From: Pinus tabuliformis
Taxonomy: Eukaryota; Streptophyta; Pinopsida; Pinales; Pinaceae
NCBI GenBank assembly: GCA_031772625.1
Contig: CM062813.1
Coordinates: 697,138,420 to 697,202,419 of the forward strand
Length of the DNA stretch: 64,000 nucleotides
Direction of reading: 5' to 3'
This document shows, piece by piece, positions 12,281-23,111 of the stretch (positions are counted from its first letter, which is position 1; every line of letters begins with the position of its first letter). A program made the position numbers and the translations under genes. The notes below the pieces were generated by a model, which saw nothing but the letters and a program-made list of their open reading frames with translations, searched no databases and was not told the DNA's origin.

Positions 12281-12499
12281 GCCCCAAGATTTGGTTTAAG
12301 TGGTAATGAGCCAGACGTAGGACCACTTATATCTCCTCCAAAGGTGAGGAGGTCATGGGTTCAACTCTCTTGATCCCCTCAGGGTTAGGCTCCATAATCA
12401 GACTCAATGATTTACCTTGTTGAGTCATTTATCATCAACTGATCATCAGGAAGTATTTGGATGGATTTCCACAAGGGTTTTCTTGGAGAGGAAAAAAAA
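12281..12499 (+). mobile_element. tRNA-derived SINE, copy 2
   Basis: The A box TGGTTTAAGTGG (12,292-12,303) and B box GTTCAACTC (12,359-12,367) both fit the polymerase III consensus. The body matches copy 1 at 10,940 with many substitutions, including the shared GTTAGGCTC and TTTTCTTGGAGAGG segments before the A-tract ending near 12,499. It lies in the second member of the duplicated SINE-plus-pseudogene segment. Confidence 0.75.
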
Positions 12500-12668
12500 T
12501 TGTTTTAACCTTGGAATCTTTATTACACTGTTTAGAAGAAATTACACAAGTAAATGTTACTTAGAGTTAGGCAACGTGTCGTATCCTTCTTTATGGGCAT
12601 TTTATTATACGGCATTGACTCAAACAAGACCCACATGCTCCACAGTGAATTGGTTGAAAGAATATTGA
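12500..12668 (+). pseudogene. Second, shorter copy of the DNAJC21-like segment
   Basis: The sequence after the SINE A-tract matches 11,150-11,320 closely, including TATCCTTCTTTATGGGCATT and CCACATGCTCCAC. Its translation 'YPSLWAFYYTALTQTRPTCS' parallels 'YPSLWAFYHKALTRIKIHML' in copy 1. The downstream helix and zinc-finger parts are absent. This shows a local duplication of SINE plus flank, followed by independent decay. Confidence 0.65.
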
Positions 12669-13112
12669 AACAACTTAGGAAACCCACATAGTGTCCTCCC
12701 TTACATACGAGTTGATCGCATAGGACTGCTTTAAAAAGGAAACAACAAAATTGAAGTAGGAGTTTGATGGATATTACATTCTCGCAAAATTTCGGGTGAG
12801 TAAACTCAACCTTAGTTGTGCATTATACGACCATGAGCTCTGTAAGCATCAGAAATGAGAAAACAAAAAAGCTAGAATGTAAAAATCAATGAAAACAGAG
12901 AGCTGCTTTGTTGAGACTTTGTGTTGAAGAAAAGCCTGCTGCAAAAATCACATGTTATTCAAGCATCAACAATAACCCACTATAAAATTTAGCTGCATTC
13001 TGAATAATGTCGGGTCATACAAAAAAAACATCATTTTGCTACAAGTAGAATTCTGACCTCAAATTCCTTGAAATCGTGAATTATACTTCAATATAAAGTT
13101 AAATAGCTAGAC
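12669..13112. other. Intergenic / 3' flank of the NIPP1-like gene
   Basis: No coding signal is visible. On the minus strand this is the region just after the NIPP1-like stop codon and should contain its 3' UTR. No strong AATAAA poly(A) signal was found by eye. Confidence 0.5.
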
Positions 13113-13173
13113 TCATCTTGAAGCATCATCCTCCATCGAGTCTCCAAATAAATCATCATCATCAAAGAGTGCA

Positions 13174-14999
13174 TTAGATTTTGAACTGGAATTTCGTCAT
13201 CCTATTGCTTACAGAGCTTTTTTGGTCACTCTTGGTCATGCCGTTGGCAGGAATTTCTGCTGTCACGTTTGAAGCAGATTGCTCTGAACTACCACTGTTT
13301 TCTTTTGGCACATTTTCCCATGAGGCACCAACCTGACCAGCGAAGGAATCCCCATAAAGATCTCCATAGAACCCACCTTTTGCTGGGGACTTGACTTTGT
13401 TCAAATATTGTTGTAACTTTTGAGTGACCCCTTTTGGTGCATCACTCTCTTCCTTTGGCATAGCCTGGTCCTGGCCTTTAGGTATCACTGTAACCTGCAC
13501 AAGAGACTCATATTTTCCAACAAGACTACCTTCCTTTACCCCGATGGGCCCAGGCTCAGTGCTAACATCTGCACCATCTGATATTCCAACTACCTCCACT
13601 AACTCTCCACCATGCTGATCCCTAAAAGCAACTCTTGCTTTCCGTGGTCTCTTGGCACCCCTTTCAACATGGGACTCCTCATCTTTACCAGCTATAGAAA
13701 GTGCCCCTGAATCCTTAATGGTCTTTGGTACTGAGTCTATTCTGCTTGCCCCAAAGCGATTCAGAATAGTATTATATGCCACAACAGCATCCTCATCTGA
13801 AGGATCTGGAGGATCTGGAAGGGTAAACTGTGGAGGCAATTGTTGCATAGGAAAAAGGGCAGCTGTATTTTTTCTCAAGATATAACTTCTGGACGATGCA
13901 GCAAAACGCAAAGACTGCCCTACTTCAAGTTCTACAGGGTTATCCTTTGTCACACGCTCATTTGCAACAAAAGTGCCATGCACTGAGCCCAGATCAATGA
14001 CGTAGATGCTGCACATATAAGCAATGCTTCATTACAAATTTAAGGTTGCAACAAACCCATATATTTTCTAAACAGAAGAAATATGGGATGTATTAACTGC
14101 ATGACTCCAAATTACATGAGAGAACAAAGAATCAGGTGGCCCATCCCATGAACAGAAAAAGATGCACTGCAGGAGGTTGAAGAAAATACATATATTAAAG
14201 GAACTCTCCAATTAATAAGCATTCACAAAGAGAAACAACGATGTATGCATTTTAACTCAGGCTAGGCAATCTAAAGGTAAACCACACACCAAAGGAAGCA
14301 CTTTTAGAACACCCTGGAGCTATCCTGAAGGTCACAAGAGTCTAGGAAAAAAAACTATGCAGACCCACTTTGAATCAGCATCCACTATTAAGGTGCACAA
14401 TGGACAGTCCAACAACTGACCCTGACCAAACTAGGCCTTAGAAAAAAACCATACTGTTCCTTCCTAATGACTTGCAGTTTCAATCTTCAGATAGACTCAA
14501 TTAAATTTCAGATGGCTACCAAGTAATCTTTTCTGGTGGAAGATCCAAACCTGCCATTTCTATGTTGCACAACAGCAGCATGTTGTCGAGAGACGGATGG
14601 ATGATCCAGCACAAAATCACAAGTAACAACCTGTCTCCCAAATATGTGTCTCCGCTTATCCAAATTGATCTGATCTAATACTTCACCATCCTTCACAACC
14701 TCTAAACGAAAGACACCTGGTTTAGGCTCCACAACCCAGTCTGGCGGTTGCCAATTTGATTGCCCACCCCCTATTCCAGTGGCTTGCTGCACAGCTGTTG
14801 ATGCTGGAGCAGGTTCGGGAGCTACAGTCCTTGGCAATCCCTGCTGGTGCTGTAACTGTGTTTGAGCAACCTGTGATTGAAAAGGCCGAGATTGCTGCTG
14901 CTGTTCCAAAGTGGACTTTGAAACTGGGTTTACACTGACTGAAAATGGCTCTATTGTTTGTGCCTTTTTGAACCTATCCAGGCCAGCTCGGTTGAACAT
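13174..14999 (-). CDS. NIPP1: NIPP1/PPP1R8-like FHA protein (main coding exons)
   Basis: This encodes a nuclear inhibitor of protein phosphatase 1. In the known family the FHA domain binds phosphothreonine partners such as splicing factors, and an RVxF motif docks PP1. Two exons are clear: 14,999-14,551 and 14,008-13,174, joined across a 542-bp GT-AG intron with matching phase, giving 427 residues. The family start 'MFNRAGLDRFKKAQ' opens the protein, followed by a Gln-rich linker. The FHA domain spans about residues 98-195, with 'FGRQ', 'SVSRQHA' and 'LGSVHGT'. 'RKARVAF' at about 272-278 contains the PP1-docking RVAF. The segment 'GSLVGKYESLVQVTVIPKG' is also typical of plant homologues. The extreme C terminus is odd (see findings): an acidic tail typical of the family lies in another frame just downstream. 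Confidence 0.9.
14009..14550 (-). other. Intron inside the FHA domain of the NIPP1-like gene
   Basis: Read on the minus strand, the donor GCAG|GTTTGG at 14,550 and acceptor TGTGCAG|CATC at 14,009 are canonical. Splicing joins AG to C within one serine codon and restores the FHA sequence 'HRNGSIYVIDLGSVHGT'. The intron is AT-rich and holds no recognisable element. Confidence 0.88.
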
Positions 15000-15024
15000 C
15001 TTGAAACCAGATACAGCAATCCCA

Positions 15025-16774
15025 CTGTAGAGATCAAAAAGGTCAAACCTAATTCAAGTAATATAATTGTTCTGATAGAAGTATGATCCTCTTTGTATCC
15101 TTCACACACTGCGAGTTTGCCTGTGACATGAAATTTAGATTTTAATTTTCATATATTTTCCCCTTGAAAGTAAAACTATACAACCTTTATTGTTCAGAAT
15201 ACTCACAATTCCAAGATCTAAATCAGACAATAGATAACACTTCATAAAACCAAGTTCCAAATCCTTTGCCGTGACTGGCAATCCATGATCATAGCTAAAC
15301 TGCACAAATCCAAAACTTCGTTCACATTCCACTTGAAACTCCCTCCTGGAAAGCAGAAAGTCAATTTCATTAGTGCCAAAAATGACGCATATTTACAAAA
15401 TCCAAGATAAGCAATAGCGTAATCTCCCCAATAGTTTTCAATAATATTTGTAGTCCACTGCCCCAAGGGTCAAAGATCTTGACTAATTGGCATTTCAATA
15501 TGCAAAAATTGAACAATCCTAATAGACCTACTCCAGGCTTAAAATACTGGTTATGGCCTCATACATAACCCTTGGAGCCTACTCTGGGGTTCTCACTTGT
15601 GACAAGACTAAGAACTTTACCCTCTACCCAAGAAGTTAGATTCACATCATAACAAATTATATGACATTACTAAAGGAAAATGGAATATCAACATTTTCCC
15701 AGAATTTTGTCAGCATATATTATCTGAAGATTTATCATAAACTGATTGTCATTTCAATCTGCAAAATTGAAAATCCCCAATGACCTGCTCCATGCCAAAT
15801 ATAACAGTTATGGCCTGTCAAACCTTTGGAACCAACACCAGGGTTCACTTGTGACAACTTATATTCTAACCCTCTGCCGCAGATGTTGGATTCACATCAT
15901 ATCATATTTACATGACATCAGAAAATAAGAATCAACACTTTCCCCGAAAGTATGTCGACATATATGATGTCCGACAATGAATGAAATAAAAATGTTTTCA
16001 TCAATGACCAGGATGCCAAAAGGCCTATGAGATGCACAGGTTGTAAGCTAATTTGTCAGCGATGTAAGCAGAAAAACCCTAAAAAAAATTGCAGGAACTC
16101 AACTGTGCAACTGACTTCGGATTACTGTGTATGCAATCCTGAAAATCAAAGCCAGAAGTTCACATGGAAAATTCAGATGAAATTTGTTGGAAATACTGAG
16201 AAGCTTCAAAACAAATACAGAATCATTGAAAAACAATCCAAGGTGTAAAATGCAGTGATGTAAAAAAAAGGCTTTATCGTTGCAAATGCCTACTGGACCT
16301 ACTGGTCTATGCAGATGATAAACAAACATTATTTTCCATAATCTGCACACAGGCATAGGTATATCTATATCTTTAAATTTGAGTGCATATAAATTATATA
16401 GTATATATCAGTGAACATATGTATGTATACTGAAAACTGGTAGACAGATTGACTGGTTTTTTATCAGTAGAAAACCATACCCCAATATATCCCCCGAACA
16501 AGTTACTTTTGTCTTTCTAAAAATTCTATAGATGGTATACCCAGGAAAAAAACCCAATGGAATTATGCATAACAAAATATTGGGTATTGATGTGGGTTGT
16601 TAAAAACGCTGCTTCTCTATTGATTAAACCCTCCTAAAGGGTTTGATATTATGACCACAACATCTCAAAGTGTAAATCAAATAAAAGCGAACAGAAAAAT
16701 GAACATTACAGAGAAATAAAAATAAAAATAAATACACCCCACAATACCGAGAACTGAAGCTGGTCTGTCCTTAC
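15025..16774 (-). other. Long first intron of the NIPP1-like gene
   Basis: The proposed acceptor CTCTACAG|TGGG lies at 15,025 and the donor CA|GTAAGG at 16,774, giving a 1.75 kb intron. It is AT-rich. An imperfect repeat of a segment containing TCACTTGTGACAA and GTTGGATTCACATCATA occurs near 15,590-15,660 and 15,840-15,910. No inserted transposon could be identified. Position and length fit a leader intron near the gene's 5' end. Confidence 0.6.
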
Positions 16775-16821
16775 TGCCGCAATAGTGCCTCGATCTGTAC
16801 AGCAACAACCCCAGGGCTCAT
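16775..16821 (-). CDS. Possible first coding exon or 5' UTR of NIPP1-like gene
   Basis: This lies in a GC-richer island (16,745-16,930) compared with the AT-rich surroundings. Read on the minus strand, an ATG at 16,821 opens 'MSPGVVAVQIEALLR', and splicing at CA|GTAAGG to the acceptor at 15,025 continues in frame through 'HGIAVSGFK' into the family start 'MFNRAGLD'. The protein could thus have about 24 extra N-terminal residues. Known plant homologues normally start at the MxxRAGLDRFKK methionine, so this may equally be 5' UTR. Confidence 0.45.
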
Positions 16822-17955
16822 CTAATGGGCCGAGTGCAAGACCTTTGAAGGAGGCTTTCAGCGATGGAACGATGAAGAGGAGTTCGCAATGGCTGTTTAC
16901 GGGATGTCCATGATGGTATTTGGAGCAGAGACAGCAGTTTGTACAACGAAAGGAAAGAGATCTTAGTGGCCAGGAAGAAATATCGCGATGAATGTTTGTG
17001 GAAAAAGTTATGCGTAATTAACTATTTGGATTCATGTGAGTTTAGTCGGATTCCATACATTTTGCTCCAATTAATATTAGGTGAATGTGCTAATTTTGAT
17101 CAAATTTGCATTATGCGGCAAAGGTCCCAGCGAGCCGATCAAATTAGCAACATAAGAGCAAGGTCCGCGTAGACCGTCAGGAGTGCCCTCTCGGTTGATG
17201 GGATGATTATATTTAGTTGATCTTTTTCAATGGTGTATTTAGTGGTTTTCTTTACTTTGTTATTCTTTTATGCTTTTTATTTTTAAAGAGATTTCCTTCT
17301 CTTTAATTTGAGGAAGAGGTATATAATACCATATATTTTAAGATAATTCATATATTTTTTTGAGAACCGAGAGAATTTATTATTAAACCCTCCCAACTAC
17401 TTGGGATCCACTAGATTGATTTTTTTTTCTCTTAATAAAGGATGGTAGTAATCACTATTACAAATTTCTATTAGTATTGGTTTTTCGATTATTATTACTA
17501 GATTCACTTAATTATTTCAAAAAAACTATCATTCAAATATTAACTATTATCTTTAAGATAGTGAGATTTGATCTTGAGATCTCCATAAACTTTTATACAA
17601 TTCCTTCTATTTTAACTTGATTTCATGACTCTAAGACAAGCCCTTGTAGGAATTGACCTTGCCCACTAGTGAAAAGCCCCTCACTCTTAACCATTGGATC
17701 TAAACCCCTTAAGCATGACTTCTCTATTATTGTGTGTGTTTGTGTATGAATTATAAAGTTGAGTATGTTATGAATGGAACCTTGAAAACATTTTGATGAC
17801 TAAGAAATCCTAGATCGTTAACCCTTATCTTCAAATGTAACTCTATTAATAGGCATTGACATTATCATCATAGCTTAGAAGGTCTACATCAATTGCAAAC
17901 AAATTATCAATCAACACATTCTTGCTACATACAATTTCGCTCCTAATAATGTGGT
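16822..17955. other. Upstream region of the NIPP1-like gene
   Basis: The first 110 bp continue the GC-richer island and probably hold the 5' UTR and promoter of the minus-strand gene. A four-codon upstream frame, ATGGACATCCCGTAA read on the minus strand (16,911-16,897), precedes the candidate start. Beyond 17,200 the sequence is AT-rich with no gene or element recognised. Confidence 0.45.
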
Positions 17956-18367
17956 TGTAACACGCCCACTCCTAATCCCTTGCCCCAAATAAGGTTAGAA
18001 AGAGATGGCCACTAGGATGACCTAATCTCCAGGGTACAGATATGGAAATGGAGTCTCAAATTTTCAACCTTTTTCGACTTCTTCAAGACCTAAAAATGGA
18101 TACCATCGTTACTTTCATCTCGTCGAGACCTTTCCAACGATATAATGTGTACCTCGATCTGACCCGCTGATTGGAATATATGACCATCTAAAGGTAGGCA
18201 TGTTATAAGCCTGCCATGTCATCAATGGTACCCACGTGGCAATCAGGTAACAACCCACGTGGTGCCTTACATGGCAACTCTCTATCGTGGACAATTCCTT
18301 GTGGAAAGGTGTGCTCCTTCGGGTAGTCGGAGGCCGACCTCAACCACATCTCCGCAATTATAATTCT

Positions 18368-18812
18368 TTAGATAAGAGAGGAATAACCTGTTAATGGAGT
18401 TTAATTAACCCAATGTTTCAGACTTCCAAGTGAGTTATCTTCAGGGGATACGCTAATAGTTTAAGAGAATATTAATGATGTATTGTAGAGCTAATCTTAT
18501 GTATGTATAAAAAAAATATTAATTCTAAATTAAATCATCTATTAAACAAAAATATATATATATAGATATAGATATATATCAAATGAACCTCGCCGACTAA
18601 ATATTTTCTTATTGATCCTTTCCAGAATCTATATACATCCATAAGTTTAGCTCTATAATACATCATTAATCTTCTCTTAAACTATTAGTGTATCCCCTGA
18701 AGATGGACTCACTTGGAAGTTCGAAACGTTGGGTTAATTAAACTCCATTAACAGGTTATTCCTCTCTTATCTAAAAATTCTCCCCACCTGTATGGATTCA
18801 TTATTTAGAAAC
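18368..18812. mobile_element. MITE-like foldback insertion with 9-bp target duplication
   Basis: A long inverted repeat spans this block. The left arm (18,368-18,500) runs from TTAGATAAGAGAGGAATAAC, and the right arm (18,628-18,772) is its reverse complement ending GTTATTCCTCTCTTATCTAA. The block is flanked by TATAATTCT at 18,359-18,367 and 18,813-18,821. The related LTR at 31,230 lacks the insertion and joins the flanking sequences directly. No protein is encoded. A 9-bp duplication suits a Mutator-type non-autonomous element, but the right end has about 40 bp beyond the inverted arm, which is atypical. Confidence 0.75.
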
Positions 18813-20671
18813 TATAATTCTATCCAGGGTCCCAGCTCCCGACCTAGGCATTTGGTCGAACCCCTGACCTAGCCTGACTCCCAACTTGCGGGCCCGCCCA
18901 CCTTGGGTCGGAAGCAAACTTGCCTAAATTCAATATTTTCATCCAACCTTCTGACCCCCGACCAAGCGAATCCTTAGCTGAGAATCGCTAAGAAGCATTG
19001 ATTCCTTATCACATTAGCTGCATTATCATCTATTAGTTCATATATTCATTACTCATTCATTTGCAAAAAGACATGATGAGAGCCAGACATCATCGCTGTC
19101 ATAAAACATACCATAACCATCATATAAACAACAAAAATAACAAGGATATAACAGTCATAAAAGCCACATATGAACAAGTATATTTACCCATCAAATACAA
19201 GAGGAAAGAAAACTCTTATTAACATATGCAAAGTGAAATGAGGTCTGGGATTTCCATATACCACCCGACCATAGATTGGATGAACCAAATTTTTCTTTCA
19301 GCTAATCACCCCCATGCCATATTCCAAGCATGAATGTGGAATCTCATGAAACCAATCCAACAAAACCAAACCAGGGCTTCTAGAGGCCAAACCACCTCAA
19401 CCCTCAACCAATGATTCCACCTCACTATCGGACATCACTAACCATCACCAAATTGGTTTCTACCCAAGTTGTCCAGGGCTCCAAAGTGTTTGTTCCAACC
19501 AGGGCTTCCAGGACTAGTAACTCAACCCACAGCTGCTGTCGGGATTCCAAAGCGTTTGTCCAATCACGGCTCCCAAGTGAGTCAATATTCCAAGGATACG
19601 CTAATAGTTTAATAGAATATTAATGATATATTGTAGAACTAAACTTATGTATGTAAAAAAACTAAATTAAATCATTTAATAAAGAATTAAAAAAAATGAA
19701 CCTAGCCGACTAAATCTTTTCTTATTGATCCTTTCTAGAATCTATATACATACATAAGTTTAGCTCTACAATACATCATTAATCTTCTCTTAAACTATTA
19801 GCGTATCCCCTAAAGATGGACTCACTTGGAAGTCTGAAACGTTGAGTTAATTAAACTCCATTAACAGGTTATTCCTCTCTTATCTAAAAAATTCTCCCCA
19901 CTTGTATGGATTCATTATTTAGAAACTATAATTCTATCCAAGGTCTCGGCCCCTGACCTAGCCTGACTCCCAACTTGCAGGCCCACCCACCTTGGGTCAG
20001 AAGCAAACTCGCCTGAATTCAATATTTTCGTCCAACCTTCCGACCCCCAACCAAGCGGATCCTTAACTGAGAATCGCTAAGAAGCATTGATTCCTTATCA
20101 CATTAGCTGCATTATCATCTATTAGTTCATATATTCATTATTCATTCATTTGCAAATCAAAACATGATGAGAGCCATACATCATCACTGTCATAAAACAT
20201 ACTCATAACCATCATATAAACAACAACAAAAAACAAGGATATAACAGCCATAAAAACCACATATGAACAAGTATATTTACCCATCAAATACAAGAGGAAA
20301 GAAAACTCTTATTAACATATGCAAAGTGAAACTAGGTCTGAGACTTCCACATAACACCCGACCATAGATTGGATGAACCAAATATTTCTTTTAGCTAATC
20401 ACCCACATGCCATATTCCAAGCACGAATGTGGGATATCATGGAACCAATCCAACAAAACCAAACAGGGCTTCCAGAGGCCAAACCACCTCAACCCTCAAC
20501 TAAGGATTCCACCTCACGGTCGAACATCACTAACCATCAGCAAATTGGTCTCTACCCAAGTTGTCCAGGCTCTAGAGCATCTGTTCCAACCAAGGATTCT
20601 AGGACTAGTAACTCAACCCACAGCTGATACTAGGATTCCAAAGCATTTGTCCAATCATGGCTTCTAGGACA
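18430..20671. repeat. 1.1 kb tandem duplication
   Basis: Unit 1 (about 18,430-19,575) is followed directly by unit 2 (about 19,576-20,671). The units are clearly related over their full length and differ by scattered substitutions. Each junction carries the short shared sequence AAGTGA(G/C)T. Unit 1 begins inside the MITE-like insertion, so the second MITE copy lacks its left end. The duplication therefore came after the MITE insertion. Confidence 0.88.
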
Positions 20672-20905
20672 AGTGACTAAACACACCAAGGGCTTCCAGA
20701 GCGTTTGTCCAACCAAGGCTTCCAAGACTAGTAACTCAACCCAAGTTGTTACAGGGCTTCCAGAGCATTTTTCCAACCAGGGATTCCAAGACTAGTAACT
20801 AAACACACCAAGGGCTTCCAGGACTAGTAACTCAACCCAAGCTATTACAGGGCTTCCAAAGCGTTTGTCCAACCAAGGCTTCCATGAACTAGTAACTCAA
20901 CCCAC
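20565..20905. repeat. Minisatellite, about 40-65 bp units
   Basis: About six imperfect units built on AGGGCTTCCAGAGCGTTTG, CCAACCAAGG and GACTAGTAACTCAACCCA follow each other. Units vary in length through internal loss. Single related units also occur at 19,470-19,580 in the first copy of the 1.1 kb duplication, so the array expanded in the second copy. Units are too variable and lack the spacer pattern of a CRISPR array. Confidence 0.85.
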
Positions 20906-21626
20906 AACCAAAGGAACATGAGAACCAACCAAAAAACCAAAAGAAAGGAACCCACAACACCATGGCTATCGAGGAAATGGAAAGGCTAGGCAAAACCACC
21001 ATCAATCAAAGAAATCCGCCATGCCAATGATAAATCCTAACCAAGAAACCACATGCATGCCAAAACTAGCAAGGAAATCATACACTCAACTTGGTACCTA
21101 CAAGAAAAACCTATTGTAGCTACTGATCCCAATGTCCTCTTGCGCTTTCCTGCTCTTCCTTTACCTTCTTGATCCAAATCCGAGTATGACACACTCCTCC
21201 AAGAGTGCTCCAAGAAAACTCTAAGTGTCCACGAGTATGAGAGAGAGAGTAGAAAATGAGAGCTCCAAAACTGAACTAACAGAAAGCTACACTGACAAAA
21301 TCTAAACCAACAAAAGCCATGAACTGATCCTCATAAGCCTTTTTATTAATGAGGCCTCTATTTTCTTCAATTTCCATTATTTTCCTTCATTTTCCTCCTC
21401 ACATGCAACCTGTGACCTTTCACCTTCATTTTCTTCAATTTCCTTTATTTTCATAAATAAAATGCCAATTAATGCCTCATGCCTTTCCAAAGCCTTTGCC
21501 ATTTTCCTTTAGCCATAATAAAACAAATGAACAACCACTAGGATGTTTTTCCTACCATTCACCTTTGAATACGTGTCCCATGACCGTGGTATTATATTTT
21601 TTTACATGGAAATTCAACTAGGGGTT

Positions 21627-22058
21627 TGTTAGGGTCCAACCCTAACCCCCCTATTTATGTAATAGGATCAAGTCATAGTTATAGTTAAGTAAAGAGCCAA
21701 TAAAGCCCATATTAATAATTGTAAGTGGTTGACCCGCATTTAAAGAAGGGACCACAATTAGTTGCAAATGGGCCATGGTATTAGATAGATGGTATTAATA
21801 AGAACCATGGTATTGACCATGGTATTACATGTATGAATCCTATATAAATGATAGAGACTCCCCTCGAGGAGCATCGTGTCTTATTTTGTAAGTGAGCCCA
21901 GCTCTATTGGAGGTTGCCCCCTCGAAGAGGCAAGTGAACATTGCTTTCCTTTCTGAATAATAAAATACTTGATGTTATTTCTTATTGTTCTGTGTTTTGG
22001 GTATCTTTCTTCGCATATTTGGTATTCTGATATATTCTTGGAGGTCAAGAGCATAACA
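21627..22058 (+). repeat. 5' LTR of chromovirus 1
   Basis: It starts TGTTAGGGTCC and ends GCATAACA. It contains a TATATAAA box at 21,841-21,848 about 210 bp in, and an AATAATAAAAT poly(A)-type signal near 21,956, so U3, R and U5 can be placed. A CCATGGTATT motif is duplicated at 21,804 and 21,816. Confidence 0.93.
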
Positions 22059-22060
22059 AG

Positions 22061-23111
22061 TGGTATCAAAGCACTTTCCAGGGCCGGTGGGATCTCCATT
22101 TTTAGCAAAAAAAAAATTGTCTAGAGACATGTTCCAGCGTCTTTAAACCACGGGATATGTCGTTAAGCGTATAAACCTGCAAATTTAGGGACGCATGCAC
22201 GCAGGAAATACAAGAGTTGGTCATGCTTGTTGGACTCCCTTGTAACCCTTGTGGGTACCCCTTCGAGTAGTAGCGCATTAGATAGAACCATGCACGAACT
22301 ATCTTCCAAGTACCCTCTGGGTATATCGAAAGCCCCCTAGGCTCTCTTGAAACCTCGCCATAGATAAACGGTCAGTCGTCTTGCTGTTACAGTACATCGA
22401 GAATAGCACTCAAGGAGATTACTCGCGCGTAAGATAGGGTAGTCGGGTTGTATAGCTAAGGGTACGGTTGATCCTCCTTGGTCAGTGCCCTGAAAGATTG
22501 GGCCGAGTACTACTATCAGACCCTTATGTATATGGTGATCTGTAGCGCCTGACACTCCTTGAGACCATAGTTCCCTTGTCTCTCTCTACATCACACATCA
22601 TCTTTGCCAGATCAGCTCTAGCAGGTGGGGTTTTGTCGCAACCGCAACAATTAGTTCTGCCATTTAGATCTATCAGATCCGCCAATCAGATTTATCAGAT
22701 CCACCATTCAGATCTAGCCGTTGGGTTCGGTAGCAGTCGCCACAATCAGATCCGCCATTCAGATCTAGCAGCAGGGGTTCGATCACTGCCACATTCCTAC
22801 TCATACTCTGCAGTTGAGGGTTATTCGATAGATCAGACTATTTGTGTGGGTCCCTATACCTGGGGGTGATTCTCGCAGGACATTGAGCAGAATTGACTTT
22901 TTTAGGATTCGGCTACTGCAGTATTCCTAAGCGAGGAGTAAAACTCCTTTCGGAGTAAAATAAATAAATAAAGTCTGAGACCCTCCTGGGATGTTTATAG
23001 GAGACTTAGCCCATAAGAATCAGGTCAAAGAGCTGAGCAAGGTGGTACCATTCACTTGTTAGCGTCAAAAATTGCGGGTGGTCCCAAATTTTAAGTGCAC
23101 CGAATCAGTGC
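22061..23111 (+). other. Primer-binding site and untranslated leader of chromovirus 1
   Basis: TGGTATCAAAGCAC at 22,061 matches the 3' end of initiator methionine tRNA, the usual primer of chromoviruses. The 1 kb leader after it contains a run of imperfect repeats of CAGATCTATCAGATCCGCC between 22,665 and 22,770. No conserved protein is encoded before the gag start at 23,112. Confidence 0.8.

Larger units (their letters stand above)
17956..21626 (-). repeat. LTR-derived sequence in reverse orientation
   Basis: Read on the minus strand, the end at 17,956 (…GTGTTACA) and the preceding 250 bp match the last part of the 5' LTR of the second gypsy element (31,370-31,621). Matching blocks include the TCCATTTTTAGGTCTTGAAGAAG segment and the segment encoding CATATCTTCCAATC. 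A second matching block (18,810-18,960 against 31,050-31,240) contains CGACCCAAGGT and CAAGTTGGGAGT. No primer-binding site lies beyond 17,956, so this is a 3' or solo LTR, not a 5' LTR. The other end is unclear. The first chromovirus begins at 21,627, either inside or next to it. Confidence 0.65.

Noticed and set aside
20565-20905. Possible CRISPR-like array
   Set aside because: Units vary in length, have no unique spacers and lie in plant nuclear LTR-derived DNA. It is a minisatellite.
17951-21590. Solo LTR with GTGGT target duplication
   Set aside because: GTGGT occurs at 17,951-17,955 and 21,586-21,590, but the inner right end reads TGACC instead of CA. A 5-bp match over this span can be chance.
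22576-22869. 97-codon frame in the leader of chromovirus 1
   Set aside because: Its sequence is explained by the CAGATC-type repeats and shows no protein-family similarity.
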